Source: Salinivibrio sharmensis (lineage in GTDB: Bacteria > Pseudomonadota > Gammaproteobacteria > Enterobacterales > Vibrionaceae). Taken from it: a stretch of 64,000 nt of DNA. The stretch is taken from the NCBI RefSeq assembly GCF_001995985.1, contig NZ_MUFC01000005.1:179251-243250 (forward strand), read 5' to 3'. The notes under the pieces were generated by a model that saw only the letters and a program-made list of their open reading frames with translations, was not told where the DNA came from and did no database searches. Below, piece after piece: positions 47,892 to 57,280 of this stretch; positions within the stretch are counted from its first letter, which is position 1, and each line of letters begins with the position of its first letter. Position numbers and translations under genes: made by a program.

Positions 47892-48761
47892 TCAGCCAAT
47901 CTTGCCTTTTTCTATCAATTGCTGGATCAATGGACGTATGATCAATTCCATTGCAAAGCCCATTTTTCCTCCCGGCACCACTAAGGTGTTATGGCGCGAC
48001 ATAAACGACCCGGTGATCATTTGCAACAGATAAGGGAAGTCGACGTTTTTCATGCCACGAAAGCGGATCACCACAAAGCTTTCATCCAAAGACGGAATCC
48101 CTTTGGCATTTAATGGGTTTGAGGTATCTACCGTGGGAACGCGCTGAAAGTTGATATGGGTGCGAGAAAACTGCGGGGTGATATAGTGCAGATAATCATC
48201 CATTGAGCGCACAATCGAGTCGGTCACCGCTTCACGAGAATGGCCTCTATCGCGCGTATCACGGACAAATTTTTGAATCCACTCTAAGTTGACGATGGGG
48301 ACCATACCAATCAAGAGATCGACGTGCTGCGCAACGTTGACGTCACCGTCGACCACGCCGCCGTGCAACCCTTCGTAAAACAATACATTGGTATTGTCGG
48401 CCAAGTCTTGCCATGGCGTGAAGGTACCAGGCATTTGGTTATAGGGCACCGCTTCATCAAAGGTATGTAAGTAGCGGCGGTACTTCCCGGTGCCTTGGTC
48501 ACCATACTCACGAAAAAACTGTTCCAGCCGAGGGAAGTCGTTGGCGGTGGGGCCAAAATAGCTGATATGTTTACCTTGCTCACGCGCTTTACGGATCTCG
48601 ACGTCCATTTCGGGACGGGTAAAGCGATGAAAGCTGTCCCCTTCTAGCCAGGCCGCTTTGATGTTCATCATTTGGAACATCTTTCGGAAGGCTTCCGAGG
48701 TGGTGGTGGTGCCGGCCCCTGACGAGCCGGTGACCGCAATAATTGGATGTTTAGCCGACAT
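47892..48761 (-). CDS. prkB: Phosphoribulokinase-like protein PrkB
   Basis: A 289-residue P-loop kinase of the PrkB family, usually found next to crp in gammaproteobacteria that lack the Calvin cycle, so the true substrate is uncertain. Walker A is GSSGAGTTTT (residues 12-21). Further conserved segments are EGDSFHRFTRPEMD, FYEGLHGGVV, QFSRTHINFQRVPTVDTSNP and VVPGGKMGFAMELI. The frame extends 5 codons upstream, but ATG at 48761 matches the family start MSAKHP. No terminator is seen before crp. Confidence 0.93.
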   Translation of the reverse strand: MSAKHPIIAVTGSSGAGTTTTSEAFRKMFQMMNIKAAWLEGDSFHRFTRPEMDVEIRKAREQGKHISYFGPTANDFPRLEQFFREYGDQGTGKYRRYLHTFDEAVPYNQMPGTFTPWQDLADNTNVLFYEGLHGGVVDGDVNVAQHVDLLIGMVPIVNLEWIQKFVRDTRDRGHSREAVTDSIVRSMDDYLHYITPQFSRTHINFQRVPTVDTSNPLNAKGIPSLDESFVVIRFRGMKNVDFPYLLQMITGSFMSRHNTLVVPGGKMGFAMELIIRPLIQQLIEKGKIG

Positions 48762-48817
48762 GACGCGCCCTGTCATTCAGTCTGAATTTGTATCGCGATA
48801 CGGCGAGTACTGCGATG

Positions 48818-49036
48818 CTAGGATCTGAGTGCTGCTTTACGACGAATATCCACTGTCTCGTGCAACTCAGAATACACAATCACGGCTTCTCCGGATTGCA
48901 GTTGTTGGCGAACGTCCTCCACTTTTTGTGCAAAGCTGACTTCTTGCTCACCATAATCGGTTCCTTCCCGTAACACAAAATGCTCAATTAAACCTGTGAG
49001 TGTCTCGTCGGGAATCGATTGCCATGGAACCATCAT
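48818..49036 (-). CDS. yheU: YheU family protein
   Basis: A 72-residue protein of the YheU family, unknown in function. The conserved core is [20 protein letters not shown], then REGTDYGE, and [14 protein letters not shown] [12 protein letters not shown] near the end. It is acidic and probably cytoplasmic. It lies between yheT and prkB on the same strand, as in E. coli. Two ATGs occur in tandem at the start. Confidence 0.88.
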   Translation of the reverse strand: MMVPWQSIPDETLTGLIEHFVLREGTDYGEQEVSFAQKVEDVRQQLQSGEAVIVYSELHETVDIRRKAALRS

Positions 49037-49144
49037 ACTACATCACCTTTTATCGATCTCAGGATGGCATGCTAGGGTGCCTGATGTGAATGTTGTGAAT
49101 TGGCTCGCATTTTACCCGATCATTCCGCGTAATGCAGTGGTTCT

Positions 49145-50161
49145 CTACGCTTTCTTGATCGTGCGCGTGTCACTCACACGATCCGAATGAGGTGATGGTA
49201 CGGGTAGATAAGTGGCAAGCCAGTGGGGGACGGCGTGCTCAAGCCAAAACTGTGGCTGTCGCCAACTACCGGCGACAAAGCCAACATGGCCGCCATGTTC
49301 AGTGAGTTGGTAATCAATGTTTGCGGGTAACGGGGACGTAGGGATCACCGCGTCGGTCATAAAAGGATCGTCTTTGGCATGAATAATCGCCAGTGGGGCC
49401 TTGATGGTGTCGAGCACCGATAAACCACTGCAGGCGCGATAATAGTGGAGGGCATCGTCAAAGCCATGAAGCGGAGCGGTGACGGTTTGGTCGAACTCGA
49501 ACAGAGTGTTTATCGCCGGGCGCTCCCCCGCGTGCCATCGGCCTACTTGCTGATGCCGTGTGAGCTTTTCCGCTAGGGTTTGTCGCATCGAGCGCAATAA
49601 ATAGGCTTGATAAATACGGGAAAAGCCTTGCTGGATACGCATCGAGCAGGCGGCAAGGTCAAGTGGCGGCGACACGGCGCAGCCACAGGCCACGATGGGA
49701 TCATCGTGATAGTCCGCCAGGTAACGCACCAGCATATTTCCCCCCAAAGAGACCCCTACCGCGCCAATTTGACTCTCTGGATAGGTTTGACGCAAATGGG
49801 TTAAGAAGGCGCGTGCGTCCTGGGTTTCTCCCGAGTGGTAGGTTCGCGCGGCACGATTGAGGCGGCCACTGCAGCTGCGAAAGTGCATCACCACGCCGCA
49901 CCAACCTTGGCGTTGGAAGGCCGCGAGCAAGCCGTTGGCATACGGGCTGTCAAAACTGCCTGCTAAGCCATGGAATAAAACAACAATCGGTTGTCCAGGT
50001 TGCGGCTGATGCGTCCACGCCAGATCAACAAAATCGCCATCGGGCAGATCAAATTGCTGCCAGCGAGGGGTGAAAAGCGGGGCACGACGCAGAAAGCGAG
50101 GCAACAAGGTTTGCAGGTGCGCATTCCGCGCGCTGGGAATGGGTTTAAACGGTGTCATCAT
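49145..50161 (-). CDS. yheT: Alpha/beta hydrolase YheT
   Basis: A 338-residue alpha/beta-hydrolase-fold protein of the YheT/AB-hydrolase 1 family. The oxyanion segment is LFHGLAGSFDSPYANGL, the nucleophile elbow GVSLGGN with its serine near residue 144, the acid is in HAKDDPFM, and the histidine is in EHGGHVGFV. Relatives hydrolyse esters, but the substrate is not established. The start overlaps the TIGR02444 gene by 17 bp, so the two are probably co-translated. Confidence 0.9.
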   Translation of the reverse strand: MMTPFKPIPSARNAHLQTLLPRFLRRAPLFTPRWQQFDLPDGDFVDLAWTHQPQPGQPIVVLFHGLAGSFDSPYANGLLAAFQRQGWCGVVMHFRSCSGRLNRAARTYHSGETQDARAFLTHLRQTYPESQIGAVGVSLGGNMLVRYLADYHDDPIVACGCAVSPPLDLAACSMRIQQGFSRIYQAYLLRSMRQTLAEKLTRHQQVGRWHAGERPAINTLFEFDQTVTAPLHGFDDALHYYRACSGLSVLDTIKAPLAIIHAKDDPFMTDAVIPTSPLPANIDYQLTEHGGHVGFVAGSWRQPQFWLEHAVPHWLATYLPVPSPHSDRVSDTRTIKKA

Positions 50162-50621
50162 GGTTGCTTCCCTGTTCCTCGGCGGGTGTCACCTTCAGTG
50201 ATGTGTATAGGTTGCGTGCTGATGGTGACAACTGACGGCAATAGTAGGCGAGAGGAGAGGCGCTGTCCGTGAGCCAGGTTTGACGATTCAGGGCATCGAC
50301 TAAATCTTGCTGTTGGAATTTTTCTAAGCTGAGCTCGAAGTTAAGCATTTTTTTATATTGCCCACTCCCGACACGCGGCTTGATGTCACGCCGTAAATGA
50401 CGGTAAGCAATCAGTAAGTGCTCAGAGCGGCTCAATGCGTGCTTCAGTTGTGTGAGGCTCTCGGGCGCAAGACCATAGCCGTGCTGTTCAATCCAGGCGA
50501 GTAATAAGGCAAGGTTGACATTGCCTTGATGCTCGTCTTGGAGCCTGAGGCAAGCTTGCTTCACCTCTGGCTTGCCATAATGATGTAAACAAAACTGCCA
50601 TAGGTCGGCGGGGTTCGCCAT
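50145..50621 (-). CDS. TIGR02444 family protein
   Basis: A 158-residue protein of the TIGR02444 family, unknown in function. The N-terminal segment LWQFCLHHYGKPEVKQACLRL is typical, followed by LALLLAWIEQHGYGL and the central RHLRRDIKP. It appears all-helical and cytoplasmic. The start at 50621 was chosen by family alignment; it is 8 bp after the yheS stop. The usual neighbours are yheS and yheT, as here. Confidence 0.8.
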   Translation of the reverse strand: MANPADLWQFCLHHYGKPEVKQACLRLQDEHQGNVNLALLLAWIEQHGYGLAPESLTQLKHALSRSEHLLIAYRHLRRDIKPRVGSGQYKKMLNFELSLEKFQQQDLVDALNRQTWLTDSASPLAYYCRQLSPSARNLYTSLKVTPAEEQGSNHDDTV

Positions 50622-50629
50622 CCCAGGGG

Positions 50630-52558
50630 TTAGTTTTGATTGAATGTCGCCTCCAGGGCTTCCAGCTCTTCTTGTCGCTCCATCCATTCTTGTTCCACCT
50701 CTTCGAGCGTCGATTTGGCATCCGCTTGACGTTGCAATTGCGCCGTGAGTTGCGCCTTATTATCAGTGTGATAAATGTCAGGGTCCGCCAACTGATTTTC
50801 TGCGTCAGTGATAATGGCAGAGAGTTGCTCTATCTGTGTGTCGAGATTGTCAATTTTTTTCCGCAAAGGCGCGGTTTGCTTGCGTAACTCGGCATCGCGG
50901 CGTTTTTGCGCTTTGCGATCCATCTGTGTTTGTTGCGGCGCTGTTTTCTCCGCGGCCGCTTGTTTTTTGGTCTCGGCGCGATCGGCGCGCTGTTGATCGG
51001 TCAGCCAGCGATGATAATCGTTCAAGTCTCCATCAAAGGGTAGCACTGCGCCATTGTCGACCAAGTACAAATCATCGGTGGTGGCGCGCAGCAAAAAGCG
51101 ATCGTGACTGACGATCACCATCGCGCCCTCGTAGGACTGTAAAGCGAGTGTCAGCGCTTGGCGCATATCCAAGTCCAGATGGTTGGTTGGCTCATCAAGT
51201 AACAATAAGTTCGGCTTTTGCCAGACCAGTAAGGCGAGCACAAGGCGGGCTTTTTCTCCGCCAGAGAAGGGGCCAATAGGCTCGAGCGCCTTGTCGCCTT
51301 GAAAGCCAAACCGGCCGAGAAAATCACGCAAGGTTTGCTCAGCGGTGGTGGGGGCCAACCGGTTTAAGTACTGAAGTGGTGTATCGTCGATGCGTAACGT
51401 ATCGAGTTGGTGTTGGGCAAAATAGCCAATTTTCACCCCTTGTGAATAGGTTAATTCGCCCGCCATGGCGGGTAAGCTGCCCGCGAGGAGTTTAATCAGG
51501 GTCGACTTACCCGCACCATTGCGCCCCAGTAAGCCAATGCGCGCCCCCGGCACCAGGTTAAGGCGAATGTTTTCAATAATGGGCGTCTTATCATAACCGG
51601 CCGCCACCTTGTCCATCATTAAAATGGGAGTGGGTAAGGCATCCGGTGTGAAGAAGGTAAAACTAAACGGGTTATCGTATTGCGCGGGCAATACTTTCTC
51701 CATGCGCTCGAGCGCTTTAATCCGGCTTTGCGCTTGGCGGGCTTTGGTCGCTTTGTAGCGAAAGCGGTCAATGTACGATTGCATGTGGGAAATTTGCTTT
51801 TGTTGCTTTTCGTACTGCGCCTGTTGTTGGGCCAATTTTTGCGCGCGCATCTGCTCAAAGTCAGAATAATTACCGGTATATTCATTAAGTTGTTGATGTT
51901 CAATATGAATAATCCGGTTGACGACAGGATCCAAAAAGTCCCGGTCGTGGGAGATCAACACCAAGGTGCCAGGGTATTGTTGTAACCATTTTTCCAGCCA
52001 CATCACCGCATCGAGATCCAAGTGGTTGGTCGGCTCATCCAGCAACAATAGATCAGAGCGGCATAATAGCGCTTGTGCTAAGTTCAGTCGCATTCGCCAG
52101 CCCCCTGAGAATTGGGTGAGCGACCAGTGGACTTGGGGTTGGCTAAAGCCCAGACCATCAAGCAGACTCGCGGCGCGAGCTTCAATGGTGTAGCCACCAA
52201 TGGCATCCAATTTGTCGTGTAACATCGCCACCGCGTTACCATCATCACGGGCTTCGGCGTCGCGTAGGGCTTGTTGGAGCTCGCGGTATTCGCTGTCGCC
52301 ATCAATGACATATTCAAGGGCGCTTTTATCAAGTGCGGGGGTCTCTTGCGCTACCCAAGCCACTTGCCATTGGCTTGGGTAATCACAACGGCCGGCATCC
52401 AGGGATAATTGGTGGCGGAGCAAGGCAAACAGGCTAGATTTGCCACAGCCATTTTTGCCCACCAAGCCGACTTTATCGCCTGGTGAGATAGTGGCTGAAG
52501 TGTGGTCAAGCAGGGGCTTACCACCACGAAGCAGTTGAATGTCGGAGAAGCGAATCAT
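50630..52558 (-). CDS. yheS: ABC-F ATPase YheS
   Basis: A 642-residue ABC-F protein with two ATPase cassettes and no membrane domain; family members act on ribosomes during translation. Cassette 1 has GLVGKNGCGKSSL and LLLLDEPTNHLDLDAVMWLE. A charged linker rich in Gln and Lys follows (near residues 240-280). Cassette 2 has GLLGRNGAGKSTL and LLLLDEPTNHLDLDMRQAL. A C-terminal coiled coil with many Lys and Glu ends the protein. It heads a minus-strand unit with the TIGR02444 gene and yheT and is divergent from kefG. Confidence 0.94.
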   Translation of the reverse strand: MIRFSDIQLLRGGKPLLDHTSATISPGDKVGLVGKNGCGKSSLFALLRHQLSLDAGRCDYPSQWQVAWVAQETPALDKSALEYVIDGDSEYRELQQALRDAEARDDGNAVAMLHDKLDAIGGYTIEARAASLLDGLGFSQPQVHWSLTQFSGGWRMRLNLAQALLCRSDLLLLDEPTNHLDLDAVMWLEKWLQQYPGTLVLISHDRDFLDPVVNRIIHIEHQQLNEYTGNYSDFEQMRAQKLAQQQAQYEKQQKQISHMQSYIDRFRYKATKARQAQSRIKALERMEKVLPAQYDNPFSFTFFTPDALPTPILMMDKVAAGYDKTPIIENIRLNLVPGARIGLLGRNGAGKSTLIKLLAGSLPAMAGELTYSQGVKIGYFAQHQLDTLRIDDTPLQYLNRLAPTTAEQTLRDFLGRFGFQGDKALEPIGPFSGGEKARLVLALLVWQKPNLLLLDEPTNHLDLDMRQALTLALQSYEGAMVIVSHDRFLLRATTDDLYLVDNGAVLPFDGDLNDYHRWLTDQQRADRAETKKQAAAEKTAPQQTQMDRKAQKRRDAELRKQTAPLRKKIDNLDTQIEQLSAIITDAENQLADPDIYHTDNKAQLTAQLQRQADAKSTLEEVEQEWMERQEELEALEATFNQN

Positions 52559-52755
52559 GATTACTCAGTCTGTCTCGGGTTGATGGATGCGCATTGTTGC
52601 GCGGTCGTTATACCAGCTTGATACGGGGATTGCCAAATTCTACCGCGTCATCCTACTGGTCAGACACAGACGGGGCATATTTGTGTGTTAAAGTTAAAAA
52701 CACGGAATAAATGAACAGATTGCGTTCTGACCATAATCATAAGACAAGGAAGCCT

Positions 52756-53337
52756 ATGCCCCGAGATAAGGCTGAAAGCCCCTCTCTTCCCAAGGTACTG
52801 GTGATTTTTGCTCACCCCGACCCCGATGAATCCGTTGCTAATCGTCGTTTAATTGAGGCCATTACCCCGCTGACCCATGTCACCGTGCACGATATTTACG
52901 CTGCATACCCTGATTTTGTGGTGGACGTCCATCATGAGCGCGCGTTGGTCACTGACGCCGATGTGTTGGTCTTTCAGCATCCACTGCAAATGTATTCCTG
53001 TCCGGCGCTGTTAAAAGAGTGGATAGATGTGGTGCTAGGGAAAGGGTTTGCACATGGTCAAGGTGGGGATGCGTTGGCAGGTAAAACCTGTCGCTTTGTA
53101 GTGACCACCGGGGGGGCGGCCGAAGCGTTTAGCCAACAAGGTTACAATAAATATTCGATGGCCGAACTCTTGCAACCCTTTGAATTGACCGCCTCATTAT
53201 GTCGGATGTATTGGATCCCACCGTTGGTCTTGCACTGGGCGCGTCGCGTTGGCGATGCCGATCGCGAGGCGTTTGCCGAGATTTATGCCGATTGGCTCGC
53301 CGATCCGCTGGTGCAACAAGGAGGAGAGGATGGATAA
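52756..53337 (+). CDS. kefG: KefG-like NAD(P)H quinone reductase, ancillary subunit of KefB
   Basis: A 193-residue flavodoxin-fold protein. KefG is the cytoplasmic partner needed for full activity of the KefB potassium efflux system, which protects against electrophiles. Signature segments are VLVIFAHPDPDESVANRRLI, FQHPLQMYSCPALLKEWIDV and the FVVTTGGAAEAFSQQGYN loop. ATG at 52756 has AAGGA 5 bp upstream; a longer start at 52711 lacks a ribosome-binding site. It overlaps kefB by 8 bp, so the pair is coupled. Confidence 0.92.
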   Translation: MPRDKAESPSLPKVLVIFAHPDPDESVANRRLIEAITPLTHVTVHDIYAAYPDFVVDVHHERALVTDADVLVFQHPLQMYSCPALLKEWIDVVLGKGFAHGQGGDALAGKTCRFVVTTGGAAEAFSQQGYNKYSMAELLQPFELTASLCRMYWIPPLVLHWARRVGDADREAFAEIYADWLADPLVQQGGEDG

Positions 53338-55129
53338 CAACCTCTTATCGGTGGCTTTTGTCTTTTTATTGGCGGCGGTGATTGCGGTTCCGTTGGCGCA
53401 GCGCTTGGGCATGGGCTCTGTCCTTGGCTATTTGCTGGCAGGCATAGTGATCGGGCCCTGGGGGCTGGGCCTAGTCCGTGATGTGGATGCGATTCTCCAT
53501 TTTGCGGAGTTCGGCGTGGTGCTGCTGCTTTTTCTGATTGGCTTGGAGTTGAACCCGAAAAAGTTGCTCCAGATGCGACGGCCGATTATCGGGCTTGGGG
53601 GCAGTCAGGTCGTGGTCACAGCGTTGTTTATCGGTGTGATTTGCGCATTGGCAGGCTTGACACTCTTGCAAGCGTTGGTGATTGGGGTCGGCTTGGCGCT
53701 TTCTTCAACCGCGATTGCGATGAAGATTATTGAAGATCAACGCCTGATGCGCAGCGAAACCGGGCAAGCGGGGTTTGCGGTCTTACTCTTCCAAGACATT
53801 GCGGTGATCCCGATGCTCGCGATGATCCCTGCGCTTGCCGGTGGCAGCGCTGGCAGTTGGCTCGACGTATTATGGATGTTTGTTGGCATCGGTATCCTGC
53901 TGGTGGGCGGTCATTTCTTGCTGCGCCCACTGTTTCGTCTAGTGGCCATGAGTGGTGTTACCGAGCTATTTACAGTGACCTCGTTGGCCTTGGTGATTGG
54001 GATTGCCCTCGCCATGCAAGCGTTAGGGTTATCAATGGCGCTAGGTGCTTTTCTCGCTGGGGTACTGCTGGCTGAAAGTGAATACCGGCATGAATTAGAA
54101 ACCGCGATTGAGCCTTTTAAAGGTTTGTTGCTCGGGCTGTTCTTTATTGCGGTGGGAATGACCGTTGACCTTGGTTTATTGCTCGACTATCCACTGGCCA
54201 TTCTGGGAGCGGTTGCGGCGTTAATTTTGGTGAAGACCTTGCTGCTTTATGGCTTGGCGCGTGCCTTCGGGGTCGTACCGAAAGCGCGTAGTCAAATGGC
54301 GGTATTACTCAGCCAAGGGGGAGAATTTGCGTTTGTCATTTTCAATGCGGCGCGTAACCAGGGTTTGCTTGACCAAGAGTTAAACGCGTTTTTGTTGGTG
54401 GTGGTCAGCTTGTCGATGATGACCACGCCTTTAATGCTGACGCTTCAACAACGCTGGTTTGCCCGCACGTTCAACGAGCCAGAGGACGCGCCGCCCCAAG
54501 GACAGTTTGAGCAAGCTGATGCGCGCGTGATCATTGCCGGTTTTGGTCGCTTTGGTCAGGTGGTGGGCCGGTTGATGTTCGCCAATAAAATTGGGGTGAC
54601 CATATTAGAACGTGATCCGACGCAAATTAAGCTGCTACGTCGCTTTGGCTATGAAGTGTATTATGGCGATGCAACTCAGCTCGATTTATTACGGGCGGCA
54701 GGGGCGCATACCGCTGAAGCGATTGTGATTTGTACTGATTCGCCTGATGAGGTAATGGAAATTGTTGATCTTTGTGCGCGCCATTTCCCTAACCTTAAAG
54801 TAATGGCGCGGGCAAGGAGCCGTGTAGAGGCTTATCAATTGATGGCGCAGGGCGTGGATCAATTCTCGCGTGAAACCTTTTTGGGGGCGCTTGAGCTCGG
54901 GAGACAGACGCTAGAGTCACTGGGTATGCATCCGTACAAAGCCAAGCGAGCCGAAATTCTATTTCGTAAGTTGGATATGCGGGTATTGCAAGATCTATTG
55001 CCGCAACACAGCGAAGACTTGGCCACGGCTTCTCGAGTGAAAGAAGCGCGCAAAGAATTAGAAGAAATTTTTGACCGAGAAATGCGCGGTGATAGTGAGC
55101 GGCACCAAAGTTGGAACCGAGATGAGTAA
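53330..55129 (+). CDS. kefB: Glutathione-regulated potassium/proton antiporter KefB
   Basis: A 599-residue membrane antiporter. The first 380 residues hold about 12 transmembrane helices of the CPA2 exchanger fold. An RCK_N domain begins near residue 400 with IIAGFGRFGQVVG and continues through GDATQLDLLRAAG. Glutathione keeps such channels closed and glutathione adducts open them. The ATG at 53330 sits inside the end of kefG with a strong AAGGAGGAGAGG; a longer frame open to 53249 is rejected. Confidence 0.94.
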   Translation: MDNNLLSVAFVFLLAAVIAVPLAQRLGMGSVLGYLLAGIVIGPWGLGLVRDVDAILHFAEFGVVLLLFLIGLELNPKKLLQMRRPIIGLGGSQVVVTALFIGVICALAGLTLLQALVIGVGLALSSTAIAMKIIEDQRLMRSETGQAGFAVLLFQDIAVIPMLAMIPALAGGSAGSWLDVLWMFVGIGILLVGGHFLLRPLFRLVAMSGVTELFTVTSLALVIGIALAMQALGLSMALGAFLAGVLLAESEYRHELETAIEPFKGLLLGLFFIAVGMTVDLGLLLDYPLAILGAVAALILVKTLLLYGLARAFGVVPKARSQMAVLLSQGGEFAFVIFNAARNQGLLDQELNAFLLVVVSLSMMTTPLMLTLQQRWFARTFNEPEDAPPQGQFEQADARVIIAGFGRFGQVVGRLMFANKIGVTILERDPTQIKLLRRFGYEVYYGDATQLDLLRAAGAHTAEAIVICTDSPDEVMEIVDLCARHFPNLKVMARARSRVEAYQLMAQGVDQFSRETFLGALELGRQTLESLGMHPYKAKRAEILFRKLDMRVLQDLLPQHSEDLATASRVKEARKELEEIFDREMRGDSERHQSWNRDE

Positions 55130-55138
55130 GGTGTTGAA

Positions 55139-55342
55139 GTGAAAAAACGTTTCATTGCTGGGGCTGCTTGCCCAGCGTGCCAACAGCTCGATACGTTACG
55201 AGTGTGGCGCGAAAATAATATTGACAAAGTAGAATGTGTCAGCTGCGATTATCATGATAGTCGGTTGCCTGATTCGGCACAACAGTCACACTCTGGTGCC
55301 GAGTCAGCAGAGAATGTCATTGGGATCTTTAAACCGGAGTAG
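55139..55342 (+). CDS. yheV: YheV family zinc-ribbon-like protein
   Basis: A 67-residue YheV-family protein with two cysteine pairs, C10-x-x-C13 and C33-x-x-C36, forming a putative zinc ribbon. The family segments KRFIAGAACPACQ, VWRENNIDKVECVSC and the terminal VIGIFKPE are present. It starts at a GTG, 10 bp after kefB. Its function is unknown. In E. coli it also lies between kefB and slyX/slyD. Confidence 0.88.
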   Translation: MKKRFIAGAACPACQQLDTLRVWRENNIDKVECVSCDYHDSRLPDSAQQSHSGAESAENVIGIFKPE

Positions 55343-55392
55343 GGGATCCGTTATCATCGGCAGTCCATTTACCTTCCGGTCTCGGAGCGAGC

Positions 55393-55884
55393 ATGAAAAT
55401 TGCAAAAGATGTGGTAGTCAGCCTGGCTTACCAAGTAAAAAACGAAGATGGTGCACTTGTTGACGAATCAACAGCACAAGAGCCTCTCCAATACCTGCAC
55501 GGTCATCGTAACCTGATTGTAGGTCTTGAGAACGCGCTGGAAGGCCGTGAAAAAGGCGAAAGCTTTGACGTGACCGTAGGCCCAGACGAAGCTTATGGTG
55601 ACTACCAAGAAGCCATGGTACAACGCGTACCGGCTAACGTATTCCAAGGCGTAGACCAAGTAGAAGTGGGCATGCGCTTTATGGCAGAAACGGACCAAGG
55701 CCAAATCCCAGTTGAAGTGACTGAAGTAGACGGTGAAGAAGTGGTGGTTGACGCTAACCACATGCTAGCCGGTCAAACCTTGTCTTTCTCTGTGGAAGTG
55801 GTTGACGTTCGCGAAGCGACAGAAGAGGAAGTGTCTCACGGTCATATTCACCAAGACGGTGAAAGCTGTGGTCACGACCACTAA
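55393..55884 (+). CDS. slyD: FKBP-type peptidyl-prolyl isomerase and metallochaperone SlyD
   Basis: A 163-residue FKBP isomerase with an insert-in-flap chaperone domain. It has LQYLHGHRNLIVGLENALEG, the VGPDEAYGDY flap and the VDANHMLAGQTL return segment. The C-terminal tail HGHIHQDGESCGHDH is His-rich but much shorter than in E. coli, where the tail binds nickel for hydrogenase assembly. Metal delivery may be weaker here. A terminator follows 24 bp after the stop. Confidence 0.95.
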   Translation: MKIAKDVVVSLAYQVKNEDGALVDESTAQEPLQYLHGHRNLIVGLENALEGREKGESFDVTVGPDEAYGDYQEAMVQRVPANVFQGVDQVEVGMRFMAETDQGQIPVEVTEVDGEEVVVDANHMLAGQTLSFSVEVVDVREATEEEVSHGHIHQDGESCGHDH

Positions 55885-55907
55885 GACGGTATCCGTCTGT
55901 GGTGAAT

Positions 55908-55932
55908 GAAAGGCGCCGAATGGCGCCTTTTT
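55908..55932 (+). terminator. Terminator after slyD
   Basis: Stem AGGCGCC/GGCGCCT with a GAAT loop and a T run, located between slyD and the convergent slyX. Confidence 0.85.
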
Positions 55933-55936
55933 CGTA

Positions 55937-56158
55937 TCAGTAATGTGGTGGCGGGGTTTCTTCTGCTTGGCTGGCAATGTTTTCCGGCTCTATGTTTTTT
56001 AACTTACTCACAAGGTATTGAATCTGTACCGTCATGCGTTCAATGTCCCCTTGCTGTTGAGTTAACGCGCTGTTGAGCTGCTCGAGGGTGTCTTCTTGAA
56101 AAGCGACCTTATATTCCAAGTCGTCGATTTGCTGCTGTAACTTATCAATCTCGCTCAT
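55937..56158 (-). CDS. slyX: SlyX family coiled-coil protein
   Basis: A 73-residue protein of the SlyX family. A coiled coil covers about residues 2-50 (heptads in LQQQIDDLEYKVAFQEDTLE), and the tail ends with the family's PPPHY motif. Its function is unknown. It is convergent with slyD and lies 12 bp downstream of the WD40 gene on the same strand, so those two are likely co-transcribed. Confidence 0.92.
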   Translation of the reverse strand: MSEIDKLQQQIDDLEYKVAFQEDTLEQLNSALTQQQGDIERMTVQIQYLVSKLKNIEPENIASQAEETPPPHY

Positions 56159-56170
56159 ACTGCTCTCTCG

Positions 56171-57157
56171 CTATTGCGCGTCGGTTAACCAAGCTTGGGC
56201 GATACCGGCGGATGTACCGGAAATCACTCGCCCCGTGGGGTCGATAGCCACATCATACACGACTGCGCTCGGCGGGCGAGTGTCTGGTTGTGCCAAGGCT
56301 TGCCAGCGGCCGATGTTTTCACCACTTTGTACATCCCATAACTCCACCCGTTGCGAAGGGGTGCCGGTGGCCAGTTGGCGACCGTCATCGGAAAAGCGAG
56401 CACTGGCATAAATGGCTTGGCGGGCAAAGATATCTAACTCACTCACCTTCTCGCCACTGGGTAAGGCCCAAATTACCGCGCGGTTACCGCCATCGGACAC
56501 AAACCCATATTTCCCTTCTCGATGTAGCGCGACTTGCTTAACCCGTTGATCATAGGCGAAGTCGTTGATAATTTGTCCCGACTCGGTATCCCAAAAGTAG
56601 GCATGATGGTCATTACCGCCTGACAGGACGTAAGCACCATTGGGGGAAATCGCCACGGCATTGACTTTATCGCGATGGGCCAGGAACTCTAGGCGCCTCC
56701 CCGTGCCTAAGTCGATGAATAATGCTTTGCCGTTAGACATGGCCAGCACCAATTTTTCACCATTATTGCTGATCGCGGCATCGCGAATGATGCCGTCAGA
56801 AATGGACCAAAGCCCTTGAGACTGGCTCCAAGCCAGGTCCCAAACGGCAAAGTTTTGTGCCGTGGCAGTAATGGCATAGCGTTTATTATCGGAAATGTGG
56901 CTGACCACCACAGGGTTGGCATTGGGGTCTTGCGGCCCCAGCTCCGCCAACTGCTGATTGGTGACAAGATCCCACAGCACAATATCGGTTTCGTCCGAGG
57001 CGAGTAGGGCAAATCGCCCGTCTCGACTCAGGCTAAAGCTGGTGGCGCCCTCAGGGTGGATTGACCAGCGCTGGGCTTCTTTGCCAGACTGCCAACAGCC
57101 GAACAGGGCGCTTAAGAGAATAAAAATGCCAACAATGTGGCGGATTTTGGGCATCAT
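56171..57157 (-). CDS. WD40-repeat lipoprotein
   Basis: A 328-residue beta-propeller protein with WD40-like repeats, for example LSRDGRFALLASDETDIVLWDL and ISPNGAYVLSGGNDHHAYFWD, spread over residues 35-325. The N-terminus MPKIRHIVGIFILL plus SALFGC looks like a lipoprotein signal, so it is probably anchored to a membrane facing the periplasm. The gene lies between slyX and fkpA; both neighbours are linked to protein folding or of unknown role. The function is unknown, and a scaffold for protein complexes is the usual role of such propellers. Two tandem ATGs occur at 57157/57154; the frame is open further upstream but without a signal. Confidence 0.82.
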   Translation of the reverse strand: MMPKIRHIVGIFILLSALFGCWQSGKEAQRWSIHPEGATSFSLSRDGRFALLASDETDIVLWDLVTNQQLAELGPQDPNANPVVVSHISDNKRYAITATAQNFAVWDLAWSQSQGLWSISDGIIRDAAISNNGEKLVLAMSNGKALFIDLGTGRRLEFLAHRDKVNAVAISPNGAYVLSGGNDHHAYFWDTESGQIINDFAYDQRVKQVALHREGKYGFVSDGGNRAVIWALPSGEKVSELDIFARQAIYASARFSDDGRQLATGTPSQRVELWDVQSGENIGRWQALAQPDTRPPSAVVYDVAIDPTGRVISGTSAGIAQAWLTDAQ

Positions 57158-57280
57158 ACTTGAGTTCCGATGTGTGCAGCCATATAACCACGAGTATATG
57201 GATAGAAATAGGCTTTCGCATGGTTGATGCGTCAGTAAATACAATACGAGGATTAATCCTTACCATCAACGGAGTACCCA

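Noticed and set aside
53249..53329. Upstream in-frame start for KefB
   Set aside because: It lies deep in kefG, adds residues unlike the family, and the ATG at 53330 has a strong ribosome-binding site.
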